Shown: positions 1 through 8,223 of the stretch, piece after piece
Numbering within the stretch: the first letter of the stretch is position 1
Layout: each line of letters starts with the position of its first letter
Assembly: GCA_003963455.1 (NCBI GenBank)
Contig: RXJA01000058.1
Span: 47,946-111,945 of the forward strand
Source of the DNA: Hyphomicrobiales bacterium
GTDB lineage: Bacteria > Pseudomonadota > Alphaproteobacteria > Rhizobiales > Rhizobiaceae
Direction of reading: 5' to 3'
DNA: 64,000 nucleotides
Made by a program: the position numbers and the translations under genes
The notes under the pieces: generated by a model
Told to the model about the DNA's origin: nothing
Seen by the model: only the letters and a program-made list of their open reading frames with translations
Database searches by the model: none

Positions 1-294
1 CTGGAAGACCATCCCGATCTTCTGGCGCATCCTGGCCAGGTGCCGCTCGTCGGCCGGCTGCAGCTGGCCGTTGCGTTCCATGTGGTAGAGCTGCTCGCCA
101 TCGACCTGGATGTGGCCTCCGTCGATCTTCTCCAGGGTCATGAGAATGCGCAGAATCGTCGTCTTGCCGGAGCCGGACGGGCCGATCAACGCCAGCTTCT
201 CGCCCGGCATGACCTGCATCGACAAGCCGTCCAGCACCTTGAAGGTGCCGAAGCTCTTGGAAATGGAGTCTACCTTGATGATGGGCGCGGGCAA
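1..294 (-). CDS. ehuA: Ectoine/hydroxyectoine ABC importer ATP-binding protein, 5' part only
   Basis: The ORF track misses this gene because it has a TTG start and runs off the left edge. Translating the minus strand from TTG at 294 gives an ABC ATPase N-terminus with Walker A GPSGSGKTT and the stretch RILMTLEKIDGG, ending in GMVFQ (start of the Q-loop). An in-frame TGA lies directly before the TTG and GGGGAA precedes it, which fixes the start. The amino-acid-type ATPase family powers uptake through the inner membrane. Assignment to EhuA rests on the neighbouring enuR-type regulator and asnC-ssd-atf genes, known partners in rhizobial and Ruegeria ectoine loci. It could instead be another polar amino-acid importer ATPase. 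Confidence 0.72.
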   Translation of the reverse strand, partial: MPAPIIKVDSISKSFGTFKVLDGLSMQVMPGEKLALIGPSGSGKTTILRILMTLEKIDGGHIQVDGEQLYHMERNGQLQPADERHLARMRQKIGMVFQ

Positions 295-351
295 TCAATT
301 TCCCCGTTCTGGAGAAGCCTATGCCCTTAACGATGCGAAACGCGCTAAATC

Positions 352-382
352 ATGTCAATTGGGAAAATAATATCATGACAAT
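352..382. promoter_or_regulatory. Possible EnuR operator repeats upstream of ehuA
   Basis: Two near-identical octamers, ATGTCAAT at 352-359 and ATGACAAT at 375-382, lie 23 bp apart in an AT-rich stretch about 60 bp before the ehuA start. Their core resembles the ATGTCATGACAT palindrome at the enuR start. They are candidate operator half-sites for EnuR; this is inferred from shared sequence and position only. Confidence 0.4.
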
Positions 383-430
383 ATTTCCAGCACGGCACAA
401 TTTCAGGGCAATCTGCGCTCGGCTTGTGCA

Positions 431-1816
431 TCAGATCGCGAGCAGGAGATGCTCCGGATCGCCGAGCAGCAACTTGGCGACAACGCTGAGGCCCGCGCGC
501 AGTTCCCCCTCGGTGGTCGATCCGAGCGAGATGCGCACGGCCGGATGCCAGGATGTGTCGGCGATGCGGAACGAGGTGCCCGGCGCGATCGCCACGCCGC
601 GCAGGCGCGCCTGCGCGACGAAACTTTCCTCGGCGCGGTCGCCTGGCAATTCGAGCCAGAGATGCAGGCCGTCGCGGTGGACACGGTAATCGACGCCCGC
701 AAGCACCTCTGTCGCTATCTCCTGGCGCCGTCTCAATGCCGCGCGCTGCCAGTTAACCAGTTCCAAAGCCGTGCCGTCGTTCACCCAGTGGGTGGCGATT
801 TCCGCCACCATCGGCGTCGCCATCCAGTTCGAGACGAGATGACGATTGGCGACGGCCGCGACATAGCGATCGGGCACCGCGAGATAGCCGATGCGCAAGC
901 CTGGCACGGTGATCTTGGTGAATGAAGTGACGTAGAGCGTCCTTTCGGGCGCGAAGGCGGCGACCGCCGGCGCCCGGCCCTGAACCAGCGGCCCAAGCAC
1001 ATCGTTCTCGATGATCGCGATGTCGTGCTTGCGTGCGACCGCCGCGATCTGCTCGCGGCGTTGGGCGTCCATCAACGTCGCCGTCGGGTTGATCACCGAA
1101 GGCTGGACGAAGACGGCGCGGATGTCCGAGAGCCTGCAGGCCTCGTCGAGCGCCTCCGGGATCAAACCGTTGCCGTCGATCGGCAAGCCTTCAAGGTTGA
1201 AGCCGAGATAGCGGGCAAGCGGGATGAGCGTGTGATGGCCGATGGCCTCGGTGGCGACCGTCGACCCGGGGGGCGCGACGCTCATCAGCGCAACCGTCAT
1301 GCCGGCGGTGGCGCCATTGGTGACACTGATATTCTGCGGCGATACTTCGAGCCCGCAAAGCTTAAGCCACTCGACCGCGACTGCGCGATGGCGGGGAAAC
1401 ACCATGTTCGGCCGGAAGGACAGCGCTGAGCTGGCTGGGAGGTTCTCGGCCAGCCAGCCCAACCCCTGCTTGAGCTTGTCCAGATGCATCGGCTCGCAGA
1501 CCGGCTTCAGGATGGACAGGTCGATGACTTCGCCCAGCCGCTCAGGGATGTAAGGCGGTTCCGGCTCGCGGCGCTGGGTCTGCACGAAGCTGCCACGGCC
1601 GACCTCCCCTGAGATCAGCCCACGGCGGATCAGTTCCTCATAAGCGCGGCTGACTGTCTGAACCGAAAGTTTGAGATCGTCCGCCAGCCTGCGATGCGTC
1701 GGCAGCCGCGTGCCAGTCGAAAGCCGCCCGTCATGGATGGCGCGGGCGAACTGGTCGGCCAGCGAGAGATAGGCAGGACGGCGGATGAGTGCGGGATCTG
1801 GCTGCCACAATGTCAT
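431..1816 (-). CDS. enuR: MocR/PdxR-type (GntR-aminotransferase) regulator, EnuR-like
   Basis: The 461-residue protein has an N-terminal winged helix-turn-helix of the GntR class (about residues 10-80, with LADDLKLSVQTVSRAYEEL) joined to a class I aminotransferase fold. The likely PLP-binding lysine is K301 in VTSFTKITVPGLR. Family members bind PLP and repress, or respond to, amine effectors; EnuR/EhuR controls ectoine uptake and catabolism and responds to ectoine breakdown products. Its location beside a putative ehuA and asnC-ssd-atf supports that role. It reads toward ehuA and away from asnC. A palindrome covers its start codon, which suggests autoregulation. Confidence 0.8.
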   Translation of the reverse strand: MTLWQPDPALIRRPAYLSLADQFARAIHDGRLSTGTRLPTHRRLADDLKLSVQTVSRAYEELIRRGLISGEVGRGSFVQTQRREPEPPYIPERLGEVIDLSILKPVCEPMHLDKLKQGLGWLAENLPASSALSFRPNMVFPRHRAVAVEWLKLCGLEVSPQNISVTNGATAGMTVALMSVAPPGSTVATEAIGHHTLIPLARYLGFNLEGLPIDGNGLIPEALDEACRLSDIRAVFVQPSVINPTATLMDAQRREQIAAVARKHDIAIIENDVLGPLVQGRAPAVAAFAPERTLYVTSFTKITVPGLRIGYLAVPDRYVAAVANRHLVSNWMATPMVAEIATHWVNDGTALELVNWQRAALRRRQEIATEVLAGVDYRVHRDGLHLWLELPGDRAEESFVAQARLRGVAIAPGTSFRIADTSWHPAVRISLGSTTEGELRAGLSVVAKLLLGDPEHLLLAI

Positions 1817-1821
1817 GACAT
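1810..1821. promoter_or_regulatory. Palindrome ATGTCATGACAT overlapping the enuR start codon
   Basis: A perfect 12-bp palindrome contains the enuR initiation codon (1814-1816 on the minus strand) in the divergent enuR/asnC region. The half-site ATGTCA recurs before ehuA. A regulator bound here would cover the start of its own gene. Binding is inferred. Confidence 0.4.
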
Positions 1822-1900
1822 ATTAGAGATCGAAATCAGTGCAATTGACAATCGAAATAATGCATCGTCATGGTGTCGCAGACGAAAGGCGGAACCTCGC

Positions 1901-2389
1901 ATGGCGGCTGCGAAACTCGACCCGATCGACCTCAGGATTCTCGACGCCATCCAGCGTGACGGGCGCATCACCAAGCTGGCACTGGCCGAGAAGGTCGGCC
2001 TGTCGCCGACGCCGTGCTGGATGCGGCTGCGCAAGCTGGAGAAGGCCGGCATCGTGTCCGGCTATCACGCCGCGATCGCCATGCGCGTCATCGTGCCGGT
2101 GGCGACGGTGCTGATGGAGGTGACGTTGGCCAACCATCGCCAGGCGGACTTCGACCGGTTCGAGCGCGTCGTGCGCGATGTCCCCGAGATCGTCGCCTGC
2201 TGGTCGGTGGGTGGCGGCGTCGACTATGTGCTGAAGGTGATGGCGCGCGACATCGATGCCTATCAGCGGCTGGTCGACGGCCTGCTGGAGCGCGAGATCG
2301 GCATCGACCGCTACTTCACCTACATCGTCACCAAGACGGTCAAGGACGAAACGGTTCTGCCGGTGGCCAACCTGTTGCCGGAGTCCTGA
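1901..2389 (+). CDS. asnC: Lrp/AsnC-family transcriptional regulator of the ectoine locus
   Basis: The 162-residue protein begins at ATG 1901 rather than the track's upstream start, because Lrp homology starts at LDPIDLRILDAIQRDGRITK. It has an N-terminal helix-turn-helix (LALAEKVGLSPTPCWMRLRKLE) and a C-terminal RAM/effector domain (about residues 70-155). In ectoine loci such a gene (asnC, or doeX in Halomonas) sits with the dehydrogenase and transaminase genes and regulates degradation. It is followed by a 130-bp spacer with repeated AGTCTCTC boxes and then ssd, so it is probably co-regulated with them. Confidence 0.85.
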   Translation: MAAAKLDPIDLRILDAIQRDGRITKLALAEKVGLSPTPCWMRLRKLEKAGIVSGYHAAIAMRVIVPVATVLMEVTLANHRQADFDRFERVVRDVPEIVACWSVGGGVDYVLKVMARDIDAYQRLVDGLLEREIGIDRYFTYIVTKTVKDETVLPVANLLPES

Positions 2390-2390
2390 C

Positions 2391-2488
2391 GTAGAGAGAT
2401 TGTCTGCGGCAGTCGGCCAATGGAGACAGTCTCTCTACCTGTAGCGGCCGAAACAGTCTCTCTGTCTCGACCGCGCGACTAGTCTCTC
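2391..2488. repeat. AGTCTCTC box array with a long inverted repeat between asnC and ssd
   Basis: AGTCTCTC occurs three times at 2428, 2455 and 2481, at 27- and 26-bp steps. A fourth, inverted, near-copy at 2391-2405 (GTAGAGAGATTGTCT) pairs with 2424-2438 (AGACAGTCTCTCTAC) over 15 bp, with one position forming G-U in RNA. The set could be binding sites for an oligomeric Lrp-type regulator, an RNA hairpin between asnC and ssd, or both. No T-run follows, so it is not a standard terminator. Confidence 0.55.
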
Positions 2489-2519
2489 CGCATCGCCTCG
2501 GCACCGGGAGACCCGACTG

Positions 2520-4013
2520 ATGTCCGCGCATTTCGCCCGCACCAACCACCATGAAGCGCTCGACCGCCTCGCCGATCGCCGGCTGCTGCGCGTGCTCGCC
2601 TATATCGACGGCCATTGGACCGCAAGCGAAGCCGCGGCAAGTTTTGAGGTCACCGATCCGGCAACCGGTGCCACAGTCGCCTTCGTGGCCGCGCTTGATG
2701 CCGACCAGACGGCGAAGGCAATCAACGCCGCGTCCCACGCGCTTCCCGCGTGGCGCTCGGCGCTACCGCAGGAGCGCTCGAGAATCTTGCGAAAATGGTT
2801 CGATCTGATCATCGCCGCCAAGGAAGATTTGGCGCTGCTGATGACGCTGGAACAGGGCAAGCCGCTGAAGGAATCGCTCGGCGAAATCGACTACGCCGCT
2901 TCCTTCGTCGAGTGGTATGCCGAGGAAGCGAAACGCCTCAACGCCGAAAGCGTCACCAGCCATCTTCCGAATGCTGAGATGAGCGTCCGCCGCGCGCCGC
3001 TCGGCGTGGTCGGCGTGGTCACGCCGTGGAATTTTCCGTCCGCCATGCTCACCCGCAAGGCCGCCGCCGCGTTTGCCGCCGGCTGCACGGTGGTGGCGCA
3101 TCCGTCCTCGGAAACGCCGCTGTCGGCCCTCGCCCTGGCCGAGCTCGGCGAACGCGCCGGACTTCCGGCCGGTGTCTTCAACGTCGTCACCGGCGACGCG
3201 GACACCATCGTCGGCGCCATGTGCGCCGATGCGCGGGTCCGCGCAATGAGCTTTACCGGATCGACCGAAGTCGGGCGGCTGATTGCCGCCCAGAGTGCTG
3301 CGACGATGAAGCGCCTGGTGATGGAACTCGGCGGCCACGCGCCGCTGATCGTCTTCGACGACGCCGACATCGACAAGGCCGTGACGATCGCGCTCGACGC
3401 CAAGTTTGCCACGTCCGGCCAGGACTGCCTCGCCGCCAACCGCATTTATGTCCAGCGTCCGATCTACGACCACTTCTGCTCCGCTTTCGCGCGCCGCATC
3501 GAGCAGCTCCGCGTCGGCAACGGGCTATCCACCGACGCCGAAATTGGGCCTCTGATGCATGAGCGCGCGATCAAGAAAGTCGAGGAACAGGTGGCCGACG
3601 CGCTCACCCACGGCGCGCGCTGCCTGAGCGGCGGCAAACGCCACGCCGCCGGGCCGCTGTTCTATCAGCCGACGCTGCTCGCCGATGTGCCGGACGAAGC
3701 GCTGATCATGCGCGAGGAGACGTTCGGCCCGGTCGCCGCCGTGGCGCCTTTCGATGACGAGGCCGAAGTCGTAGGCCGCGCCAACGCCACCGAATACGGT
3801 CTCGTCGCCTATGTCGTCACCGAGAACGGCGCCCGACAGGCGCGGATGGGCCGCGCGCTGGACTACGGCATGGTCGCGATCAACCGGGTCAAGATCACCG
3901 GCGCGCCGATCCCCTTCGGGGGAGTCAAGCAGTCCGGCATCGGCCGCGAGGGTTCGCGCCACGGGCTCGAGGCTTTCACTGATCTCAAATACCTTTGCCT
4001 GGACGTGGCCTAG
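2520..4013 (+). CDS. ssd: NAD(P)-dependent aldehyde dehydrogenase (succinate-semialdehyde dehydrogenase family)
   Basis: The 497-residue protein is a full-length aldehyde dehydrogenase. The cofactor-domain signature VTPWNFPSAM, the general-base motif LVMELGGHAP and the catalytic cysteine in SGQDCLAANR are all visible. The family oxidises semialdehydes to acids with NAD(P)+. In ectoine catabolism the partner gene (ssd, or doeC) is thought to oxidise aspartate semialdehyde formed from diaminobutyrate. It starts at ATG 2520 behind GGGAG and is followed after 31 bp by the aminotransferase gene, so the two probably form one transcript. GabD-like succinate-semialdehyde activity cannot be excluded from sequence. 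Confidence 0.85.
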   Translation: MSAHFARTNHHEALDRLADRRLLRVLAYIDGHWTASEAAASFEVTDPATGATVAFVAALDADQTAKAINAASHALPAWRSALPQERSRILRKWFDLIIAAKEDLALLMTLEQGKPLKESLGEIDYAASFVEWYAEEAKRLNAESVTSHLPNAEMSVRRAPLGVVGVVTPWNFPSAMLTRKAAAAFAAGCTVVAHPSSETPLSALALAELGERAGLPAGVFNVVTGDADTIVGAMCADARVRAMSFTGSTEVGRLIAAQSAATMKRLVMELGGHAPLIVFDDADIDKAVTIALDAKFATSGQDCLAANRIYVQRPIYDHFCSAFARRIEQLRVGNGLSTDAEIGPLMHERAIKKVEEQVADALTHGARCLSGGKRHAAGPLFYQPTLLADVPDEALIMREETFGPVAAVAPFDDEAEVVGRANATEYGLVAYVVTENGARQARMGRALDYGMVAINRVKITGAPIPFGGVKQSGIGREGSRHGLEAFTDLKYLCLDVA

Positions 4014-4044
4014 GCCATTCCGGAAACTTTCAGGAGTCAAAAAG

Positions 4045-5424
4045 ATGCTCGAACAGTCCAACGAACTTTCGGCCTGGGATCGCGACCACTTCTTCCATCC
4101 CTCGACGCATATGGGCACGCATGCGCGAGGCGAGTCCCCTGCCCGCATTATGGCCGGCGGCGAAGGCGTCACTGTTTGGGACAGCACAGGCAAGAAGAGC
4201 ATCGATGCCTTTGCCGGGCTTTATTGCGTCAATGTCGGCTACGGCCGCCAGAAGATCGTCGATGCCATCGCCGAGCAGGCCAAGAACCTCGCCTATTATC
4301 ACGCCTATGTCGGGCACGGCACCGAGGCCTCGATCCGGCTTTCCAAGATGATCATCGACCGCGCGCCGAAGGGCATGTCGAGGGTCTATTTCGGCCTCTC
4401 AGGCTCCGATGCCAACGAGACCAACATCAAGCTGATCTGGTATTACAACAACGTCCTCGGCCGGCCCGAGAAGAAGAAGATCATCTCGCGCTGGCGTGGC
4501 TATCACGGCTCGGGCGTTATGACCGGATCGCTGACCGGGCTGGAGCTCTTCCACAACGCTTTCGACCTGCCGCGCGCGCCGATCCTGCACACCGAGGCGC
4601 CCTATTATTTCCGCCGCGCCGACCGCTCGATGAGCGAGGAGCAGTTCTCGCAGCATTGCGCCGACAAGCTCGAGGAGATGATCCTCGCCGAGGGCCCGGA
4701 CACGGTCGCCGCCTTCATCGGCGAGCCGATCCTCGGCACCGGCGGCATCGTGCCGCCACCGGCCGGCTACTGGCAAAAGATCCAGGCGGTGCTGACCAAA
4801 TACGACGTGCTGCTCGTCGCCGACGAGGTGGTGACCGGCTTCGGCCGCCTCGGCACCATGTTCGGCTCCGACCACTACGGCATCAAGCCGGACCTGATCA
4901 CCATCGCCAAGGGCCTGACCTCGGCCTATGCGCCGCTTTCCGGCGTCATCGTCTCCGACAAGGTCTGGCAGGTGCTGGTCAAGGGCTCCGACAAGCTGGG
5001 CTCGCTGGGCCATGGCTGGACCTATTCGGCGCATCCGATCTGCGTTGCCGCGGGCGTCGCCAATCTCGAACTGATCGACGAGATGGACCTGGTGCGGAAC
5101 GCCGGCGAGACCGGCGCCTATTTCCGCGCCGAGCTTGCCAAGGCCGTCGGCGGCCACAAACACGTCGGCGAGGTGCGCGGCGACGGCATGCTGGCCGCGA
5201 TAGAGTTCGTCAAGGATCGCGACGACCGTGTCTTCTTCGATCCGTCGCTGAAGGTCGGGCCGCAGATTGCCACCGCGCTCGCCGCCAGCGGCGTCATCGG
5301 CCGCGCCATGCCGCAGGGCGACATCCTCGGCTTCGCGCCGCCTCTTTGCCTCACGCGCGAGGAAGCCGACATCATCGTCACCAAGACCGCCGACGCCGTG
5401 GAGAGCGTCCTCGCCAGCATCTGA
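4045..5424 (+). CDS. atf: Class III (PLP-dependent) aminotransferase, probable diaminobutyrate transaminase
   Basis: The 459-residue protein starts at ATG 4045 with AGGAG eight bases upstream; the longer track ORF only extends into the preceding gene. Class III landmarks include the GLSGSDANETNIK cofactor-binding segment, LLVADEVVTGFGRLG with its aspartate, and the Schiff-base lysine in ITIAKGLTSAYAPLS. Such enzymes move an omega-amino group to pyruvate or 2-oxoglutarate. Beside ssd and an asnC regulator, the expected job is deamination of L-2,4-diaminobutyrate from ectoine, but the substrate is inferred from context. Confidence 0.83.
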   Translation: MLEQSNELSAWDRDHFFHPSTHMGTHARGESPARIMAGGEGVTVWDSTGKKSIDAFAGLYCVNVGYGRQKIVDAIAEQAKNLAYYHAYVGHGTEASIRLSKMIIDRAPKGMSRVYFGLSGSDANETNIKLIWYYNNVLGRPEKKKIISRWRGYHGSGVMTGSLTGLELFHNAFDLPRAPILHTEAPYYFRRADRSMSEEQFSQHCADKLEEMILAEGPDTVAAFIGEPILGTGGIVPPPAGYWQKIQAVLTKYDVLLVADEVVTGFGRLGTMFGSDHYGIKPDLITIAKGLTSAYAPLSGVIVSDKVWQVLVKGSDKLGSLGHGWTYSAHPICVAAGVANLELIDEMDLVRNAGETGAYFRAELAKAVGGHKHVGEVRGDGMLAAIEFVKDRDDRVFFDPSLKVGPQIATALAASGVIGRAMPQGDILGFAPPLCLTREEADIIVTKTADAVESVLASI

Positions 5425-5432
5425 GAAACGAC

Positions 5433-6542
5433 ATGAACGCCATGACCAGAACCATTCCCGCCACCATGGCCGCCGTGCAGCTTACCGGGCATGGCGGCTT
5501 GGATAAGCTCGTTTACCGCACCGATGTGAAAGTGCCCGCGCCGGGTTCCGGCGAAGTGCTGGTCAAGGTCAGCGCCTGCGGCATGAACAACACCGATGTC
5601 TGGGTGCGCCAGGGCGCCTATGGCACGGAGGAGGATGCCGCCGCCTTATCGACGTGGCGCCGGCAAGGCAATACGCTCACCTTCCCGCGCATCCAGGGCA
5701 CCGACACGGTCGGCACCATCGTCGCCGTCGGCGACGGCGTGCCTGCGAAGCATGTCGGCGAACGCGTCATGGTCGATTTCTCCATCTATAACCGCGACGA
5801 CGATTCGCTAGCCGACATCGATTATATGGGCCACGGCCGGGACGGCGGCTACGCCGAATACCAGGCGCTGCCAGCCGAGAACGCGCATGTCGTCGACACC
5901 GATCTGAGCGACGTCGAGCTCGCCACCTTCTGCTGCGCCTATCTCACCGGCGAGCAGATGCTGGAGCGCGCGGCATTGAAGGCCGGCGAGCGGGTGCTGG
6001 TCACCGGCGCCTCCGGCGGCGTCGGCTCCGGCATCGTGCAACTGGCGAGGGCGCGCGGCGCCATTCCTTACGCCGTCGTCGGCAAAGGCAAGGAACAGGC
6101 CGTGCTCGACATCGGCGCCGAGAAGGTCATCACGCGGGGCGCGGCCGACCTGCCCGCCGCCGTCAACGAAGCGTCTGGCGGCCAGACCATCGACGTGGTC
6201 GCCGATCTCGTCGGCGGCGCCATCTTCAACGACCTGCTGCGTATTTTGCGGCCAGAAGGCCGTTACACCACGGCGGGTGCCATTGCCGGCCCGGTGGTGC
6301 AGCTCGATCTGCGCACCATGTATCTCAAGCAACTGCAGTTACACGGCTCGAGCCAAGGCACTCGCGCGGGTTTCCGGCGCATTGTCCGCTACGTAGAGGA
6401 AAAGAAAATCCGGCCACTGGTCGGTGGTGTCTACAAACTGTCGGATTTCCACCGTGCCCAGACTGATTTCATGGCCAAGGACTTCGTCGGTAAACTGGTG
6501 GTGGTGCCGGACACCATGTGGGGCGTTGATCAGGATCGTTAA
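5433..6542 (+). CDS. Medium-chain dehydrogenase/reductase (quinone oxidoreductase / zinc-alcohol dehydrogenase-like)
   Basis: The 369-residue protein starts at ATG 5433, eight bases after the aminotransferase stop, and is likely in the same operon. The N-terminal GroES-like domain has VSACGMNNTDVW, and the Rossmann domain has VTGASGGVGSGIVQLARARG. It is followed by IDVVADLVGG and a C-terminal FVGKLVVVPD segment. The usual structural zinc cysteine cluster is not evident. This gene is not part of the standard ectoine set; it might handle an aldehyde or enone intermediate, or be a passenger. Confidence 0.8.
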   Translation: MNAMTRTIPATMAAVQLTGHGGLDKLVYRTDVKVPAPGSGEVLVKVSACGMNNTDVWVRQGAYGTEEDAAALSTWRRQGNTLTFPRIQGTDTVGTIVAVGDGVPAKHVGERVMVDFSIYNRDDDSLADIDYMGHGRDGGYAEYQALPAENAHVVDTDLSDVELATFCCAYLTGEQMLERAALKAGERVLVTGASGGVGSGIVQLARARGAIPYAVVGKGKEQAVLDIGAEKVITRGAADLPAAVNEASGGQTIDVVADLVGGAIFNDLLRILRPEGRYTTAGAIAGPVVQLDLRTMYLKQLQLHGSSQGTRAGFRRIVRYVEEKKIRPLVGGVYKLSDFHRAQTDFMAKDFVGKLVVVPDTMWGVDQDR

Positions 6543-7027
6543 ACCGGATCAACCGATCGTGTTTCCGCTGAGCACCTCAGCTATTTCCGGTATTGGCGCA
6601 ATCGCTACTCCGAGCGTGATCACTCGCAGTCTCCGCTTCTCGGTCACCGGAGATTTGGATTGAGCGTCCGGTATGAGTCGCATTGCTGACCGGCTGATTT
6701 GGGGCCGACCGCGGACAGTCCGGTTCTGGCCGAGTATCTGAAGAAGCTGACGTTCAGGCTGCGACCCCACCTCGGACTTTTGCCTAGTCAGTCACGGCGG
6801 TGAAAACTGCCGTTTATTCGGTAACCGCTCGGCACGCTGGGCGGCCGACATGGGGACGAAGCTGCCGTAGAGTACCTGCCCGGGAACGGACGCCTTTAAC
6901 TTAAGCGGTCGTTCGCGAAGCCGTGATGATTCCACGCGGACGGCTCAAGCTCGGCGGGCAGCGAACGGGCCAGTTCCCCCCGGACAAAATTCGACGGTGG
7001 TCGGCTCGCCCAGTCAACGTAGGCGCC
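6543..7027. other. Intergenic stretch without a recognisable gene
   Basis: This 485-bp segment lies between two convergent gene sets. A weak stem (GTTGATC at 6525 with GATCAAC at 6547) spans the dehydrogenase stop and may help termination. Short ORFs here lack ribosome sites and recognisable domains. Confidence 0.5.
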
Positions 7028-7702
7028 TCAAAGGAAGGTCGAGAACCATCTCGTCACGTGCCACTCTGCGGTGGAATTCGATGGGAGAACGTTGAAGCGG
7101 AATGCCACGCTGTGGTGTTGAACCAAATCTTGCACAGTGTAACCGAGCTGGTTGGTAATAAGGGCCGACTTTCCAGAAAGCCCGCATTCCAATGCCATGC
7201 CAATCGACGCCCGTCCCAGGGGCAACGAGAGCTTGCCGGTGTAAAACTTCATTTCTGCATGAATGGTGACGGCCGTATGATCGGGATCGCCCCCTGTGGC
7301 GCGACACGCGCTGGCGATGCTTTCCGGCAGCACGACAAGATCAAACTCATGAAGCAGACGCCCAGACTTCGTCGGGGGCGAAATACCGACGGGCGCCTGC
7401 CCAGAAACTTTTACTCCGAGGTGCGCCTCCAGCGGCGCCCTGCCTGCCTTTGTCATGCGCGCGAACGTGTAGTTGCGGGACGTGATCCGACCGGGACCAA
7501 GTCGAAATAGAGGCGCTGTGATCGCATTGCCCCAGCCATCGCGCAGCTCAAATTTCCAGCCTGCAACATCCGCTGCGCGCAGTAGCAGCGTCAACACGTA
7601 GGCCTCGTAGAGGTCGTGATCCTTCCCCTTGCTGGCGTATCCAAGATCGACTGACAGGCCGAGCGCGGCCTCGACGTTGGTCAGCAGGCTAGACAGGGCC
7701 AT
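7028..7702 (-). CDS. Unknown 224-residue protein with PD-(D/E)xK nuclease-like motif
   Basis: No named family was recognised. The protein contains HEFDLVVLP (D121) followed 29 residues later by IHAEMKFY (E150, K152), the D...ExK spacing of the PD-(D/E)xK fold used by many restriction-type nucleases. No membrane segment or signal peptide is apparent. Its start overlaps the end of the 134-residue gene by 14 bases, so translation is probably coupled, and the SIR2-like gene lies farther upstream on the same strand. A role as nuclease effector or partner in a defence-like unit is inference. It could instead be a structural member of the fold without activity. Confidence 0.6.
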   Translation of the reverse strand: MALSSLLTNVEAALGLSVDLGYASKGKDHDLYEAYVLTLLLRAADVAGWKFELRDGWGNAITAPLFRLGPGRITSRNYTFARMTKAGRAPLEAHLGVKVSGQAPVGISPPTKSGRLLHEFDLVVLPESIASACRATGGDPDHTAVTIHAEMKFYTGKLSLPLGRASIGMALECGLSGKSALITNQLGYTVQDLVQHHSVAFRFNVLPSNSTAEWHVTRWFSTFL

Positions 7703-8093
7703 CGAGGCGGCTCCTCAGCGCGGTGAACACCTCCCGGTGGGCAGCGAGATCCGCAAGTACCTCGCGGCGCTGAGGACCAGAAAGTGGACGCGACCCGACA
7801 TCCAAGCCTCCGCGATCCCTAGGAGTGAGCGCCTCTTCGCCATCAAGCCGTTCTGTGTCATCTGGTGTGAAGCGGATACCCTCACCGCCGAATATATCAT
7901 CTGCCGCTAACTCAACGTCGGCGAGATCGACGGTAACGATCTCGGCCGCAGTGATCAGCGCGAGCGCCCGCGTTCGCGGCGCGACCATAGGATTGAGCGA
8001 GTCCTCCGCTTCGACCGCAGCCCAGCCGAACCCCTTGCGGAACAGCAGTTCTCGCAGGTCGGCGATCAGTTGTTCGATTTCCTCGTCATCCAT
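7689..8093 (-). CDS. Unknown acidic 134-residue protein between SIR2-like and nuclease-like genes
   Basis: The protein is not recognised. It is acidic, with an N-terminal helix-rich stretch (MDDEEIEQLIADLREL) and a middle part rich in D and E; no catalytic motif, membrane helix or zinc ligand set is visible. GAGGATCG precedes the ATG. The gene overlaps the downstream nuclease-like gene by 14 bases and lies 130 bp after the SIR2-like gene on the same strand. It may be an adaptor, inhibitor or antitoxin for its neighbour, which is inference from size, charge and overlap. Confidence 0.55.
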   Translation of the reverse strand: MDDEEIEQLIADLRELLFRKGFGWAAVEAEDSLNPMVAPRTRALALITAAEIVTVDLADVELAADDIFGGEGIRFTPDDTERLDGEEALTPRDRGGLDVGSRPLSGPQRREVLADLAAHREVFTALRSRLDGPV

Positions 8094-8223
8094 CGATCCT
8101 CAATCGCCGATCCGGCGAACCGCGGTCAAGGGGATCTGACATGACGACTGGGCTCGTCGAAACCGACCCTTTAGTCGCTGTAAGCGAAATGGCGGTAATT
8201 GGCCGGAAATTCAGCCGCGAACG

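Noticed and set aside
4176-6542. 788-residue ORF
   Set aside because: The first half is an out-of-frame arginine-rich shadow of the aminotransferase gene; only the part from ATG 5433 is a real gene.
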